DNA of 64,000 nucleotides from Euclidia mi (taxonomy: Eukaryota; Arthropoda; Insecta; Lepidoptera; Erebidae). A model generated the notes under the pieces. That model saw only the letters and a list, made by a program, of their open reading frames with translations. It ran no database searches and was not told the origin of the DNA. Location: assembly GCA_944739405.2 (NCBI GenBank), contig OX123187.2, forward strand, positions 36,808,394 through 36,872,393. The letters are read 5' to 3'. Both the position numbers and the translations under genes were made by a program. Below are positions 44,266-56,272 of this stretch, piece after piece; position 1 is the stretch's first letter, and each line of letters begins with the position of its first letter.

Positions 44266-45120
44266 TATGAGCGCTTACGTAAAAATAATACCTATACTAC
44301 ACTAAAATAACTAGGTTGGTTAATAGTTAGAGTTAGTCGAATATTATCACTGTACAAATTTGCTATTTCACGCTACTATTTTGCCAGAAACATAGTTTGT
44401 TCTAAACTCGCCAACTTTATTATTCAACCGGCCCGTATTGCTAGTAAATCGGCAATACGAGCCTTCATTTCGATCAACAATTGGTCAAAGTATGAATATA
44501 ACATGAGCGAAATATTTCCCTTTGCAAAACGAGTCAAAGCGGCCAGCGATCCGAGTTTATGTAGCATATAAGCAATGCTACGCTGTACAGTAATGAATAC
44601 GTATGTATGTACATCCATTAAAAAGCATCGTTCATTGTTATTCCTTGTTCTTTTCTGCACAATGAAATCAAAAGTTGCATCAGCTCACAGAGCTTTGATT
44701 ATACAAGTATCGAAACACGTAGTAATTTAGCGAACGCATGTTATCTGCATTGCATAGATAATTAAGAGGAATGAATAAAAAAATTGTTTGCATATTTGAT
44801 GTAGCGGGGTTAACGAATTACGGTGGATATTGCAAGAATAATCCTGCTGCATCAGCAACTAGCTACACTAGTAACAATTAAATTGGATTCTCTAAATATA
44901 ATGAATACCTAAATCTACTGCAGTATATGAATTATAGTGCACACGTTGTTCTATTTAGACTTAAATTTTAACTGCTGGAAACGAGCTTCAGATCTTTACC
45001 TTTCCTTGATGAGAGTGATATACCGCTACATGATAATAATATGTATATTCCGTATGTGGTAGTTTGTGGCACTACATAGCTATCTTTAAAATATACAACT
45101 TTGTAAAATCCATTTATTAA
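44266..45120. other. Spacer, nothing recognised
   Basis: No supported feature. Confidence 0.4.
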
Positions 45121-45139
45121 ATGTTTTTCATTTTATCTC

Positions 45140-45310
45140 TCGCTAGACTTCGCCGACGGCCTCGCCCGTGTAAGACTATTTATTCCCTTAGGGTGGGACA
45201 TTTCCAAAAATCCCGTTTAAGTGCACCCTTATATTCTCCAAAAAGAACATGCATGTCAAATTTCATCTCCTTGTGCCGAGTAGTTTCGGCTGTACGTTGT
45301 CTGTCAGTCA
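45140..45310 (-). repeat. Inverted relic of the 54562 repeat family
   Basis: On the minus strand it reads ACTGACTGACAGACAACG, then CGAAACTACTCGGCAC and GGAGATGAAATTTGAC, similar in order to the better copies at 54562 and 59930. A further relic lies at 45600-45720 on the plus strand. Confidence 0.5.
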
Positions 45311-45720
45311 GTACCTATCTAACGCAAGAATATCATATACATTGGATTGATGATTATTAGTGTAGATAATTAAAACAAATAATGTTATTTAGAATATCTA
45401 TTACTTCTACTTCGTTACGCAAATATAGACTAATGTAGAGAATAATAACAGCCAAACATTAATATAAATAATGGGTAAAGTTTAAATGGCAATGCCAACT
45501 TTGTATAAATGTGCCGTGGAGTGTTATGAAATTATAGATTATAGAGTATTCAGAGCGCTGCCTCATAACCGAATAATGCAACAATCCGTAAATATACAAA
45601 TCTTGCGTTACTAACTGACTGAGAACACCACTCAGTCAAAAATAATGCGCACAAGAACCTGAATTACCAAATTTGGCATTTATGGTATCTTGAGGCGTAC
45701 AATAGGATTGCCCGAAAGTC

Positions 45721-48700
45721 TTATGATATCCAAAAGTTTCATTAATAAAACCATATGTACCAGCTTAGCTTAGGATCCGCTAGTAGTCTTGTACTTTTAA
45801 TAACTCCCAACCATCGGACTGCACATAATATTATGTCGTAGTGGTTGAAGAGTCATCTCGCCGATTAGTACTGTGCTAAGTGTTTTAGGTTCTATCCTAA
45901 GAGAGTGGTATCCTATGTGGTCCCAAATAAAATTGTTTTTGAGATGTTTGTCATGCTTTATAATCTCATGTGACACAGGATTTCAGACTTCAAGCTTGCC
46001 TTATAAGTGGTTGTAGAGTGAAACCAAAATGTACTGCAGTAATATATTTTTAGTTCCAAAAACTGCACTTTTATTTTCGTTAGAAACTGTTTAACTTTAG
46101 TTGTCTATGTTACGCAAACGGTTCAATGTAACAGCATTATTTAAGTACCTATGGGAATGACTTTAGTTAACGTTTATAAGTTCTTAATTGGGAACCATTG
46201 TCATTAAAGTCAAAGTGATTACATGTTAAAGATGTAAACTGAATCTACTTAAAGTATTATGTACAAAATTGATGGTAGTAAAAAAATATAATTGAAGAAA
46301 TATGGTATGAGAGAGTCAGCAAATACCTAATCTTTATTTTCAGGCGGTGTATAATGAAAAAATCATTCATCATAAATAGGAAACCTGTAAGTAAAGTAAG
46401 CATTATAAATGAAAAAACTTCTCTTTTTGAGTTTTCATCACTTTCCTTATTTATATTCGTGTTAAAATATTTTTGGCAACGACCAATGTGCGTGAAACGT
46501 GTACGTGTATGAAAGTTAGTTTTGAAATTAAAAATAGAGAATTTTAAGCACCATTTGACAAGTAAGTTCTTTTTTATAAACGAAAGGAAATGCTCTATAT
46601 CTACAATTCAATAGGCGTATACCGTGAGTCGTATATCTTTGAGCGTGTTCATAAGGCATGTGCATTCGAAAGTTAGTAAGAAAACGTTTAAATTGGAAGC
46701 CGAGTGGCCGTTACCGACCAAACTACAAACTCCAAAGTGCAAAATTGTATTTGAAACTGCAGGTAGCGTAAGTTTCATTAAGGTAAGAACGCTTTGGTGA
46801 ACTGGCAACTCCATTCTGATATAGTTTCAATCAAGTCTTATAATTAAGATTAAATAGAATTGAGTGCACCCATCTCTTACTTTCTCATTCTCTTCATCTA
46901 CAACCGGAGTGAGTTGTGAGTTACGGCGACAATTTTACGTAAAAGCTTTAGAGAAATAAACGGGAAATACAACCTCAAATACTCGTATGTTACATGTGTC
47001 ATGTTTTAATGGAAGTAAAATTTGCTAAAGAATATTCCACACTTATTTTTACTGCAGGTGCGGAATACAGGAAGATAAATCATGTACGTGTCACTCAACA
47101 AAAAAAGACGCGCCATTGTCATGTCTGAAATTGTTGAAAATTTTTAAAACAAAGAAACTGTCATAACTAGAGCTAACAAAAATATTCCTCCAGTCATATC
47201 TTCGCTATCGCTCACATAAGTACCTTAATTACCACGAACTGAAAATAGCTATGGCTATAAAAGATTATATTATACATCTAGTAGGTCCTTGAAAGGTTCT
47301 AGAATATTCAAGATTAATTGCCATATACTAATTGCAATTACGTATGTCTGCACACGTTCTTATCATTGTCATTTTCCCGATTCTCGACAAAAGTTCAGTC
47401 AGCGCATTTTTACATTTGCATTTAAATTCATTTTATAATGAGCAGTCTAAAAACATCACATAACCTTAAAGCAAAAGGCGTGTTCTTACTAAAGGTGCTA
47501 AGATATATATACTAAGATAATAAATATGATTCATAATACCAGTTTTAAAATAAACTCATTTATTACAATTTTCTTAGCAGAGTAGACGGCGCAAAATTTT
47601 AATCAGCTGGTGACATTAAGTATAATAATTTCGGTAGATGAAATTAGTGCAAAAGTACTTAATGAAGAATAAAATTACCGACAATTACGTTGCGAAACTT
47701 CAGTTGATTACAAAGCAGGTAAATTACAAACCGCTGCTAATTTTACTGAGGGGTTCCATTATAAATACATTATACATGCCACACCTTCACTCTATCTATA
47801 AAAACTCATTAGTCACGTAGCTTAGCATCAATAGCGACACTATCAATCATATGAAGGATAAGCCACACACATTAATACATTAATGAAGATGGAACACTTA
47901 ATACCTACCCTGAGAATACTTCGGCGTCTTACAAATTAGGTAAATGAGTACAGTACCTAATATCCATGCGTATCTCCTCAAATATATATCTAGAAATTAT
48001 TAACATTACAAGCAAAACCGAAGAAAGAAGTTAGTAATGAATCACCTACTTGACATTATGTCTCTATTTGGTAGCTATTAGAAGAATTCCTATGCTGTAA
48101 AATTAAGCTAAGGATGATAGTTTGCAAATGTGCCTTTATTTAGATTGTCATTTTCAATTGAACTAAGCCCTCCCTTGAAGCAGCGCCTTTACAAGAATTT
48201 GATCGATAACGGATATGCACAAAAATCCAGAATAAAAATAATATACGAGACCCTTATTCGTTTTCGTCAGTTTCGTGTGATACAAAAATAGCTGTAACAC
48301 TTAGTTATATATATGATAAGACGCAATCATAAACGCCATGGGCTCATATGTAGTAAAATAAAAATAAATTTGGGCCAAAATATTCGCCATGATTATAACG
48401 CAACGTCATCAGTAACAAAATGGGAATACTATCTGCAGACACAATATACTGTAATGAAGCATAATGTTTTGTTATTATTTGGCGCGGATAGTTACTCAGT
48501 AATATACTCATATACTCAGTTGAATATATGCTTATTACAGTAAACGTTTTCACGCGAGCACAAGAGAGTTATCGTGTATTATCGCGGCATGTCCCACTGA
48601 GAGCCAACTGTTTGTGTTAAACCTTCTCGTTTTGGCGAAAATTTTAATAAGCTTTTTAGTAGGTGGGTCACGATGAAGGATGAGTACCTAAATAGAAGTA

Positions 48701-49246
48701 AATAGAGAAGTATTTTATTATGAAACTAACACAAAGATTCTTACATTAAGAGAAAACACAAGGGCCTCTTTTCCATACAAACGTAGTCCTCGGTTTCCTC
48801 ACTAATGAATGCCATTAAAGCAATTATTTTCTACAAAATTTCTTCCAAATGTGTTGGCCACTATAGGAATGTTTCTTTTAAATTAATTATTAATAGATTA
48901 ATAGACAGATTCAGACTTTCAAAGACGTCAAAAGTTGGCCAAATATTCAGCTGTTTTCAATATTCCAGAAATCAAATTGGAAATAAAAAAAGGCAAACAT
49001 AGGAAGACAGTCAAAGCCTTTCTTTACTTTCTAATTAAAATGGTAGTTTAATCGAGTAAATTTCGGAGAAGCAATCAAGGACTACGAAATATTGACTTTG
49101 TACTGTTCATAGGACTTTTTCTGTTTCCTCTTAATTTTCGTTTTTCATAAAATTTAAACTCCTATTATTATTTAATGCAGAGCGAGTGATCGAACAAAAA
49201 TACGTTTCAAGTGTAGATATTCACAATGTAGTATTTGGTAATTGCT
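45721..49246. other. Long spacer, nothing recognised
   Basis: 3.5 kb of AT-rich sequence with only short chance frames. I looked for RT, transposase and RNA-gene signatures on both strands and found none. Confidence 0.35.
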
Positions 49247-49248
49247 AT

Positions 49249-49365
49249 ATCATCATCATATCAGCCGAAAGACGTCCACTGCTGGACATAGGCCTCCCCC
49301 AAGGCTCTCCACATGAATCGATCCCGAGCCACCCACATCCATCCGCTGCCCGTGATCCCAACAAA
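49249..49365 (-). repeat. RTE-type LINE 3' tail
   Basis: ATCATCATATCAGCCGAAAG and GACGTCCACTGCTGGACATA with GCCTCCCCCAAGGCTCTCC are the reverse of the RTE 3' end at 23670-23763. Only about 115 bp are kept. Confidence 0.75.
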
Positions 49366-49506
49366 AACAATTGCCATATACTTATCAACTTATGTATCTA
49401 ATTTTTATCTAACTTTAGAAACAATTTTCATTTTATCAATTTCCTATACTTTTTTTGGTATATTTGTGGCTGGTTAACTTGGTTCATTTTTGTTATAGTT
49501 TATTAC

Positions 49507-49672
49507 TAGACGTCGCCAGCGGCTTGGCCTGCGTCAATTATACATATAAACCTTCCTTTTGAATCATTCTATCTATTAAAAAAGAAATCCGTTGCGTAGT
49601 TTTTAAGATTTAAGCATACACAGGGACAGACAGACAGAAGCCAGACTTTGTTTTATACTATGTAGTGATATA
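49507..49672 (-). repeat. Dispersed repeat, copy B
   Basis: Matches 26200-26370: CTAGACGTCGCCAGCGGC at the start, GCGTAGTTTTTAAGATTTAA, GACAGACAGACAGAAGC and TACTATGTAGTGATA at the end. Confidence 0.85.
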
Positions 49673-49679
49673 TCTTTGC

Positions 49680-51890
49680 AAAGTTAATTTTTGAGAGATT
49701 ATAACTCCCAACCCATATCACAGCGCTGTTATGCCCACCACGCATCGTCGCCCGTTGTCATTCCAAGGGAAATGCTACGGTTAGACGTTAGAAGAAAGGT
49801 CTGATTGATGCTTAAATATTCCCTTAACGCATCTTGGAATAAGTAACAAACAGCAGGTCAAACAAAAAAGTCACGTTTTTTTTAAATGTATCCGACCAAT
49901 AACTTTTTCATGCAAAATGGTGCCAAGGCGAGACCTTTTGGCTCGCACTGTCAAAAGTTATCATAATAATAGGTATGTTATATCCAGTCAAGCTTCTATC
50001 TCCTATATCTGAGTTAATCAAGCATCTGAGTCAAATTGTCTTGCTTGCCCTTTTCATTACTACATGAACAATTATTGTATATGAAAAAAGTTTTGAAACA
50101 AAATATCACCTTACGTCCATGTAATGGTATCTACAACTTCTACGCAAACTAGAGGAAAATACATTAGCATTTACATCCACGAAAATACCCGTTAACATTC
50201 TCAACATTCTTTTTTTGTAATTTTGTCGGTATTTTGACAATGGTTTTAAGGCGGGAAAAACCTAAGAGCCTAAAAAAAAGTTTACTATACAACCGCAAAA
50301 AATATAGAACGAATCACTCCGAAGCGAATATTATTTGCTTTCGTAATATTCTAAATTGGCGGTATAGCTATAAAAATACAACTTTATTGACCTACTTCCA
50401 CAGACTATAATCTAAAAACTTTGTCATCAACGAACATCACGTCTAACTGTACCCAACAATATTCATTATTTAAATTAACCTCAACAAAAACGGTCCCACA
50501 GATATGAATGCTTTACGACCAACAGTCCTCAGAATATATATATAAAGACATGGAACAAAAACGAATACAATATTAGGTACTGTACATATTATAATGGTCC
50601 TGCGAAATCCAGCAAAGCAAAAACTGCTCTCAAATATGAGATGCTTTGCGTCCTAGATATTTAATAAAGCTGTTATGAAGCTCATTTGGATGAATAAGAA
50701 TTTATGTGTTCATTCCTTGTTTACACTTTTCTGTGTAATCCTGTTTCAAATAATGAGGTTATGACACACTACACAGTTACGTACTAAATAACGGGGCCTA
50801 TAATGACTACAGCTACATAATTCACGACTCGGCACAACACCGTGCAAAGCAAAGTTCATAGAAACTAATATCGATTTTACAAGAAAATAAAAAGAATGTC
50901 ACGTAGCGTGGCGAACAAAGGGCTGGTTCAAAACCTCACATTGGTCGGTAGATACGAACGAGTTGGCTCTCTGCCAAAAACGGGACTGTCCTGTTGATAC
51001 TATCGTCGTATCTCAATTAAGTAGCCATTTCTACGTGTGTGGAATGCTACGCTAGGTGTTAGCTACGTTAGAGCACATTTTGATAAGAGATGCAAAGATA
51101 GAACGAAAATTAATGCGTTTTGAAACAATTAAAACAATTATACTTTACTACCATCCAACTAAAGTATCCCTTACTTACATTTGTCTGACATAGATAATTA
51201 TGTGCATGCTCGTAATTTTGGAGAACTTATTATTCTACGCAATGCCTAAAATACTTGCAACGAGAATAACATAGTAACCTACGAAAATTCTAAAAGCTAC
51301 AATAGAATATAACAACCCATTCGGTATGAAAACTTTTCCGATTTCCGTAAACAGTACAAGAAACAGCCTCTTTGCGTGTCTCTAATAACAATCATTTGAA
51401 TAGCCCTCAGGGCTTGTGATTGATGACACAATGTCCTTTAGGGTAACAAATTAGATGAGTTGGTTACTCATTGTTCAACTTTAATCGTCAAGACTTTTTT
51501 TGGAAATCTTAAAGTTTTTCATTGGAAGAACTTGATAAAACTTGGTGAAAAAGATGTCTTGAGGGACCTTGCAAATTTGCATAACCATAATTATCCAATA
51601 TGCGAAGAAACTAAGCGTTTGTGCAAACATCTACAAGTAGTAGCACTTTATGTTCCTTGCGTCATCATCCATCAGCATTGTTGATCATCTGTCCCATTAC
51701 TCCGCACAGGCTTCATGCCATTATCATGAAAAGAAGATCTTCATCAACACTTCGACGCATGTGCCAAGCTTTAGTTAATAATTTAACACATGACTTCGAA
51801 ATGTTTGTGGTACCCGCGAGTTTGAACCAGAGCAGATGTCAGTCTCTGCTCCATCCTATTCCTTTCTTAGCGTTAATAACACTGAATTAT
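49680..51890. other. Spacer, nothing recognised
   Basis: No supported gene. Chance frames near 51460-51920 overlap the start of the next repeat. Confidence 0.35.
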
Positions 51891-51894
51891 GTAC

Positions 51895-52130
51895 TGATGG
51901 TCCGTGTGGTCACGGATTAAGAATACGGATTGTCACCACCCCATATCATCCCATGGGTGTCGTAAGAGCCGACAGAAGGAGCATATTATGCAGAGAACAG
52001 CACTGTAAGAGAAGGAAAACTCGATACAAACCCTATTCCAACCCGTTTGGCCAGCGTGGTATAGTAGGCCAATTCCACTTGTCAAAGGAGAGGCCTAGTC
52101 AGCAGTGGACTGTTAAAGGCTGATGATGAT
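51895..52130 (+). mobile_element. Retroposon copy with ATGATG tail
   Basis: GTGTGGTCACGGATTAAGAA, CATCCCATGGGTGTCGTAAG, ACCCTATTCCAACCCG, GGCCTAGTCAGCAGTGGACT and GGCTGATGATGATGATA in order. It is the least decayed of the three copies (31210, 38405, 51895). Confidence 0.75.
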
Positions 52131-52545
52131 GATATGTACTGATGGATATTTTTGTCACACCGCTCCGTTCAACAACTTCACACAGCTCGGTGATCGAATA
52201 AAGCGGAACTATCACGCACTAGGCTATATCGAGAAGTAATATCACTTTTCGATATTTATTAAATTCGTGCGCATTTGTTCGTATGATTCGAACTGATGCT
52301 TCACAAAGACACAACCTTGACGTAATACGAGCCGAGGCGTGGCACGCTTTTCGCCTTTGTTGTGTTCATCCTTTGGGATCGGATGAAATTATTTTATACA
52401 TTAATTATACGCTATTTGTAAAATAATATGTTATGATAAAACACCTCCATGGTATCGGGAATATCTGATACATAGTTTAATAAACAAGTGTTGATGAAGG
52501 TTGAAAAGTTTTAATTGGATTTTCACAACGGATAATAGGCTAGTT

Positions 52546-52860
52546 GACAAAAAAAAATTTATAAGTCCGTCCTTTAGATTATTCAAAAATAAGCGATACG
52601 TATATTTATATGTAAATTAAACCAAAAATTACCAAGATATAGCTCATTAAAGTTACATTATAACGTCACGCCGTGCTGCATTTTTCCGCACTAGATGACG
52701 TCACACGTAATTTGAATAGGGTATATCTTTGTTATTTTTTATTAAATTGAAAAAAGAAAAAATACGTGTCCAATATTTTTTTGTAATCTAAAATACGGAC
52801 TAAATAAAACGTAATTATTTTGACCCTGGAAACTACCCTATTCGATACGACAAAAATACC
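52546..52860. mobile_element. Foldback MITE, diverged copy
   Basis: Left end AGTTGACAAAAAAAAATTTA and TAAGTCCGTCCTTTAGATTA; right end CCAATATTTTTTTGTAATCT and TACGGACTAAATAAAACG. Inner CGTCACGCCGTGC and GATGACGTCAC blocks mirror the better copy at 60297-60618. Confidence 0.7.
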
Positions 52861-52945
52861 TGCATAACAGTCATAACGAAAGTAATTTTATTGGCAGTTT
52901 ACCATGTGCTGTATAAAAAAGAAGAATATTTCAATGGAAGGCCGC

Positions 52946-53281
52946 CCAACACGTCTAGGTGACAAATTTAACATATTATGACAAAAGAAAACTCCTTCTT
53001 CTGACACAGTTAGGTAACAAGTCATTATTCAAGCATAAAATAATGGCACTGCCAAATTCTAAGCTATTACTCAAAATAATAGTTCCAATAGTTCCTGTTT
53101 AAGACGCACCTGTCCAACACGTCTAGGTGACAAATTTAACATATTATGACAAAAGTAAACTCCTTCTTCTGACACAGTTAGGTAACAAGTCATTATTTAA
53201 GCATAAAATAATGTCACTGCCAAATTCTAAGCTATTACTCAAAATAATAGTTCCAATAGTTCCCGTCTAAGCCGCACCTGG
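52946..53281 (+). repeat. 168-bp tandem duplication, two copies
   Basis: 52946-53113 and 53114-53281 both start CCAACACGTCTAGGTGAC and end near AGACGCACCTG or AGCCGCACCTG, about 96% identical. No coding frame. The duplication adjoins the MITE at 52546. Confidence 0.93.
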
Positions 53282-53301
53282 TAAATCTGGCTATTTTCCA
53301 A

Positions 53302-53378
53302 AAAGATTTTTTGCTTTCTTCTCCTTAGTTTCTGTTGGGGACAAACAGAAACTAAGGAGAAGAGAGCAAAAAATCTTT
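53302..53378 (+). repeat. Inverted repeat, 35-bp arms, one mismatch
   Basis: 53302-53336 and 53344-53378 are reverse complements at 34 of 35 positions, with a 7-bp loop GGGGACA. TTTAGTTTCTG-type and GAGAAG blocks make up the stem. Confidence 0.93.
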
Positions 53379-54561
53379 TACTTTTTCTTTTTCATTTAAA
53401 AAGAAACATGCACCCTTACTCACTCATGGTCCGCCATTTATCTAGTCAAGACTTTTTTCTATTAAAGCTACATAATACAATATATTAATTTAAGCTGAGT
53501 CCTTACTTTTACAAAATTTTTAAATCAATTTCACAATAATCTAAACAATAAATGGTAATGAACCTAACTCTTGCTTTTAGACAATCTAACTTATTTCACG
53601 TGTCTTAGGACTTTAACTGAGGTAAAGTTCATCGAATAGAATATAGTAAATTTTATTTATCATATTAAAGAGATGAAAACATTAAGATAACAACAAAATG
53701 TTGTTGGACGTTAATTCAACATTTAAGTATAAAAGTTTAGTAAAAACTGTTGTATCTTACTGTTTAATGGATTCAATAAAAGGTTTCTGAATAACTTCAT
53801 ACTGCGATAGAACTCCTCAGGGACCTCTAACTGGGAAGTCATCGTTTTTATGATATGAATATCTATGTCAACTTTGGCTTTAAAAGTATAATTCTTACTT
53901 ATCTCGCGTAAGTGCGAAGTCGTCGGTGCTATTTTAATTTTTCATAACTTTCAGGCCCGCACAGTAAATTTCTGTGCACTGGATTTTAATATCGTCGGAT
54001 ATAATATAAATCCATTGTAAAATGAGGCTCGAACACAAAAAAGTTAAAATTGATAAAGGTTCCTATGGCAAAAAATTTAACATCATTCATTTAATTAAAT
54101 ATTATGGAAAATATTATTTGGGAGTAACCCTGCTTTAACACAATGCTACACGTGTCTCAAGCTTAAGTACCTTACCTACTGTACAGTAAATAACAGTTAT
54201 AATACGCGGTATAACGTCGTAATATAAGATTTATCATATCTTCGTATTGTAGTCCATGATAAGTACGTAAATTAGGCGGGCACCAATTCAGTAGTTATAC
54301 TACTATACAATTCTTATCGTAATTAGACATATAAAGCAAATCTTTCAGTTCTCGCAATTCTGAAAGAAAAAACAATATAATGAGGAATAGTGTTTTTCTG
54401 ATAACGATAACAATACGATACCAAAATATCAGTGGAACATATGAACGTTGCGATGTCCAATATCGGCTCAATGTCGTATCGACCCAGTATCAGCATCAAT
54501 TATTTATAAATTGAAGGAACAGAGTAGTTATTTGGATGTTAGTCGTTGACAATCTTAATAT
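53379..54561. other. Spacer, nothing recognised
   Basis: No supported feature. Confidence 0.4.
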
Positions 54562-54760
54562 ATAAAATCCTTGCGTTACTGACTGACTGACAGACACGCT
54601 ACAGCCGAAACTATTGGGCGCAGGAAGCTGAAATTTGGCATGTATGTTCCTTGGGGACCGTAGGGGTGCACTAAGAAGGGATTTCCCGAAATTCCCACGG
54701 GATCGGCCAAAACGGGTAAATTAAAAAAAAAATGCAGGCGTAGCTGCTGGCGTCCTCTAG
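54562..54760 (+). mobile_element. Short dispersed element, copy A
   Basis: Starts TATAAAATCCTTGCGTTACT and ACTGACTGACAGACACGCT, contains GGCGCAGGAAGCTGAAATTT and CGGGATCGGCCAAAACGGG, and ends GCGTAGCTGCTGGCGTC CTCTAG. Nearly identical to 59930-60120. Non-coding; relation to RTE-type repeats suspected but unproven. Confidence 0.85.
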
Positions 54761-55219
54761 TGTTCTATAAGAAACAAGGTCTAGGCGTTTTTCTTTTTGT
54801 TGAATTCACAGAGTAACAATTAATATTTACAACTTATCTCATGGAAATGCTGTTTCACAATGAATTATTTAATCACCTTTTTGTTTATTTGTTTTTATTT
54901 TATAAGATAAATTCCGATCTTATGATACGCCTTTTTTATTATAAATAGTAATAATGATTAACATTTCTGGTTAAGAAAAAGTATTGTCTTCAAAACTTCA
55001 GGCTCTCATAGATTTTAATCAGGCAAAGTTTGCGTATTCAAAGTTCAAACCGGTTAAAGAGGTCACTTGTTAAGCTGGTAGCGACCGAAGTTATAAATTC
55101 TGCCTACATTTCATTCTGATTATTTTTTTAAGAACTCTCTAGGGGAGTCTTACAGTTTTAAGCAATTACGTAGAAAGGTTGTATAGCCGTACCGCTTAGA
55201 TCTTTATATATATAAACTA
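54761..55219. other. Spacer before the Tigger-like element
   Basis: AT-rich; nothing recognised. Confidence 0.45.
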
Positions 55220-55226
55220 GTAAGTC

Positions 55227-55460
55227 GGTGTAAAACGCCATACTTAAGGTTTAAAGCACAAATTCGTAATAAAAATTAATTAAAATAAAAACCTTTTCAT
55301 CTTGGTAATAATCAGTGTTTTAATAATAATCTGTAAACAAAACAAAAACTCAACATTTACACCTCTAAATAATTAAAAAAAAGATTTTTAAAAACTCAAA
55401 AAAAGTGGCATCTCCCCCACATGCGTGGGTAAAATGCAACACACCTGGGGGTAAGATGCG
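55227..55460. repeat. Left subterminal GGGTAARATGCC motifs
   Basis: GGTGTAAAACGCC (55227), reversed GGCATCTCCCCCAC (55407), GGGTAAAATGCAAC (55427) and GGGGGTAAGATGCG (55447). In this superfamily subterminal repeats are transposase-binding sites; that role is inferred. Confidence 0.7.
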
Positions 55461-56020
55461 TATAATAACTACTGATGTGCTTCCATCACATAAATGCACC
55501 ATTTTACTTAATAATAATCAGTCAACAATTAGTTACTTAAAGTTAATCAGTCAAAAATCAGTTTTACAATTGTAATAATTAAATTGTCATTATTAAAGTT
55601 ATTTAAATATTTTGTGTTTTTAAGTATCAGTTTCTAATCAGTCGGGCATATCAGTTTCTAATCAGTCATGCATATTGGGCAATCTCCTTTCTGGAAACAG
55701 TCTTCATGCATCCACTTCTTGCATGAAGAGCATTGCACCCAATCGCACCTTTTTTTTTTTTTTTTTTTTGGTGTCGGGTTGGAAAATCCTCATGGAGTCC
55801 CTCCGCCCCGGGGGAAGGACGAAGGGGACTGTCAGACTCTTACTGACTAAAAACCAACCCGTTTTCCTCATGTACCCGTGTGTCGGAGGGTAGGGATTCG
55901 CATAAGCATTCATCGCTACCCCCCGACGGGTATTGGCCCGCCAGATGGTCAGGCGGGCCCCGAACAAAACCCCCTTGGCGGCGGATTAAGGTGTTGGGCT
56001 CCGCCGCCAAAACACTCAGC

Positions 56021-56079
56021 GGCCGCAGAGGATAGGGAGGACGGCAACGCAACACCGCATCTCCTCTTCCTCTGCGGCC
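56021..56079 (-). ncRNA. Structured stem-loop 1 of a tandem pair
   Basis: Outer stem GGCCGCAGAGGA (56021) with TCCTCTGCGGCC (56068), perfect over 12 bp. Inner stem AGGGAG with CTCCT. The apical part reads CGGCAACGCAACACCG on the plus strand (CGGTGTTGCGTTGCCG on the element strand) and is identical to its partner at 56114-56172. Confidence 0.75.
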
Positions 56080-56113
56080 CCACCGCGACGCATCGAATGG
56101 TGCGCCCCCATTT

Positions 56114-56172
56114 GGTCGCGGGAGATAGGGCGCGCGGCAACGCAACACCGACACGCCTCTCCTCCCGCGACC
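56114..56172 (-). ncRNA. Structured stem-loop 2 of a tandem pair
   Basis: Outer stem GGTCGCGGGAGA with CCTCCCGCGACC (11 of 12 pairs), inner stem AGGGCG with CGCCT. Compared with stem-loop 1 the stems differ by paired changes (C-G to T-A in the outer stem, A-T to C-G in the inner stem), while the 16-nt apical sequence is unchanged. This indicates duplication followed by selection on structure. Confidence 0.75.
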
Positions 56173-56272
56173 GCACCCGACTGCGAGGGACAGACAGAAC
56201 TGTCCCCCGCACCCGCACCGTTGGACGCATCCTGCGCAGGCCCCTCCAAGCCCACGCGGAGCGTCCCCTCCC

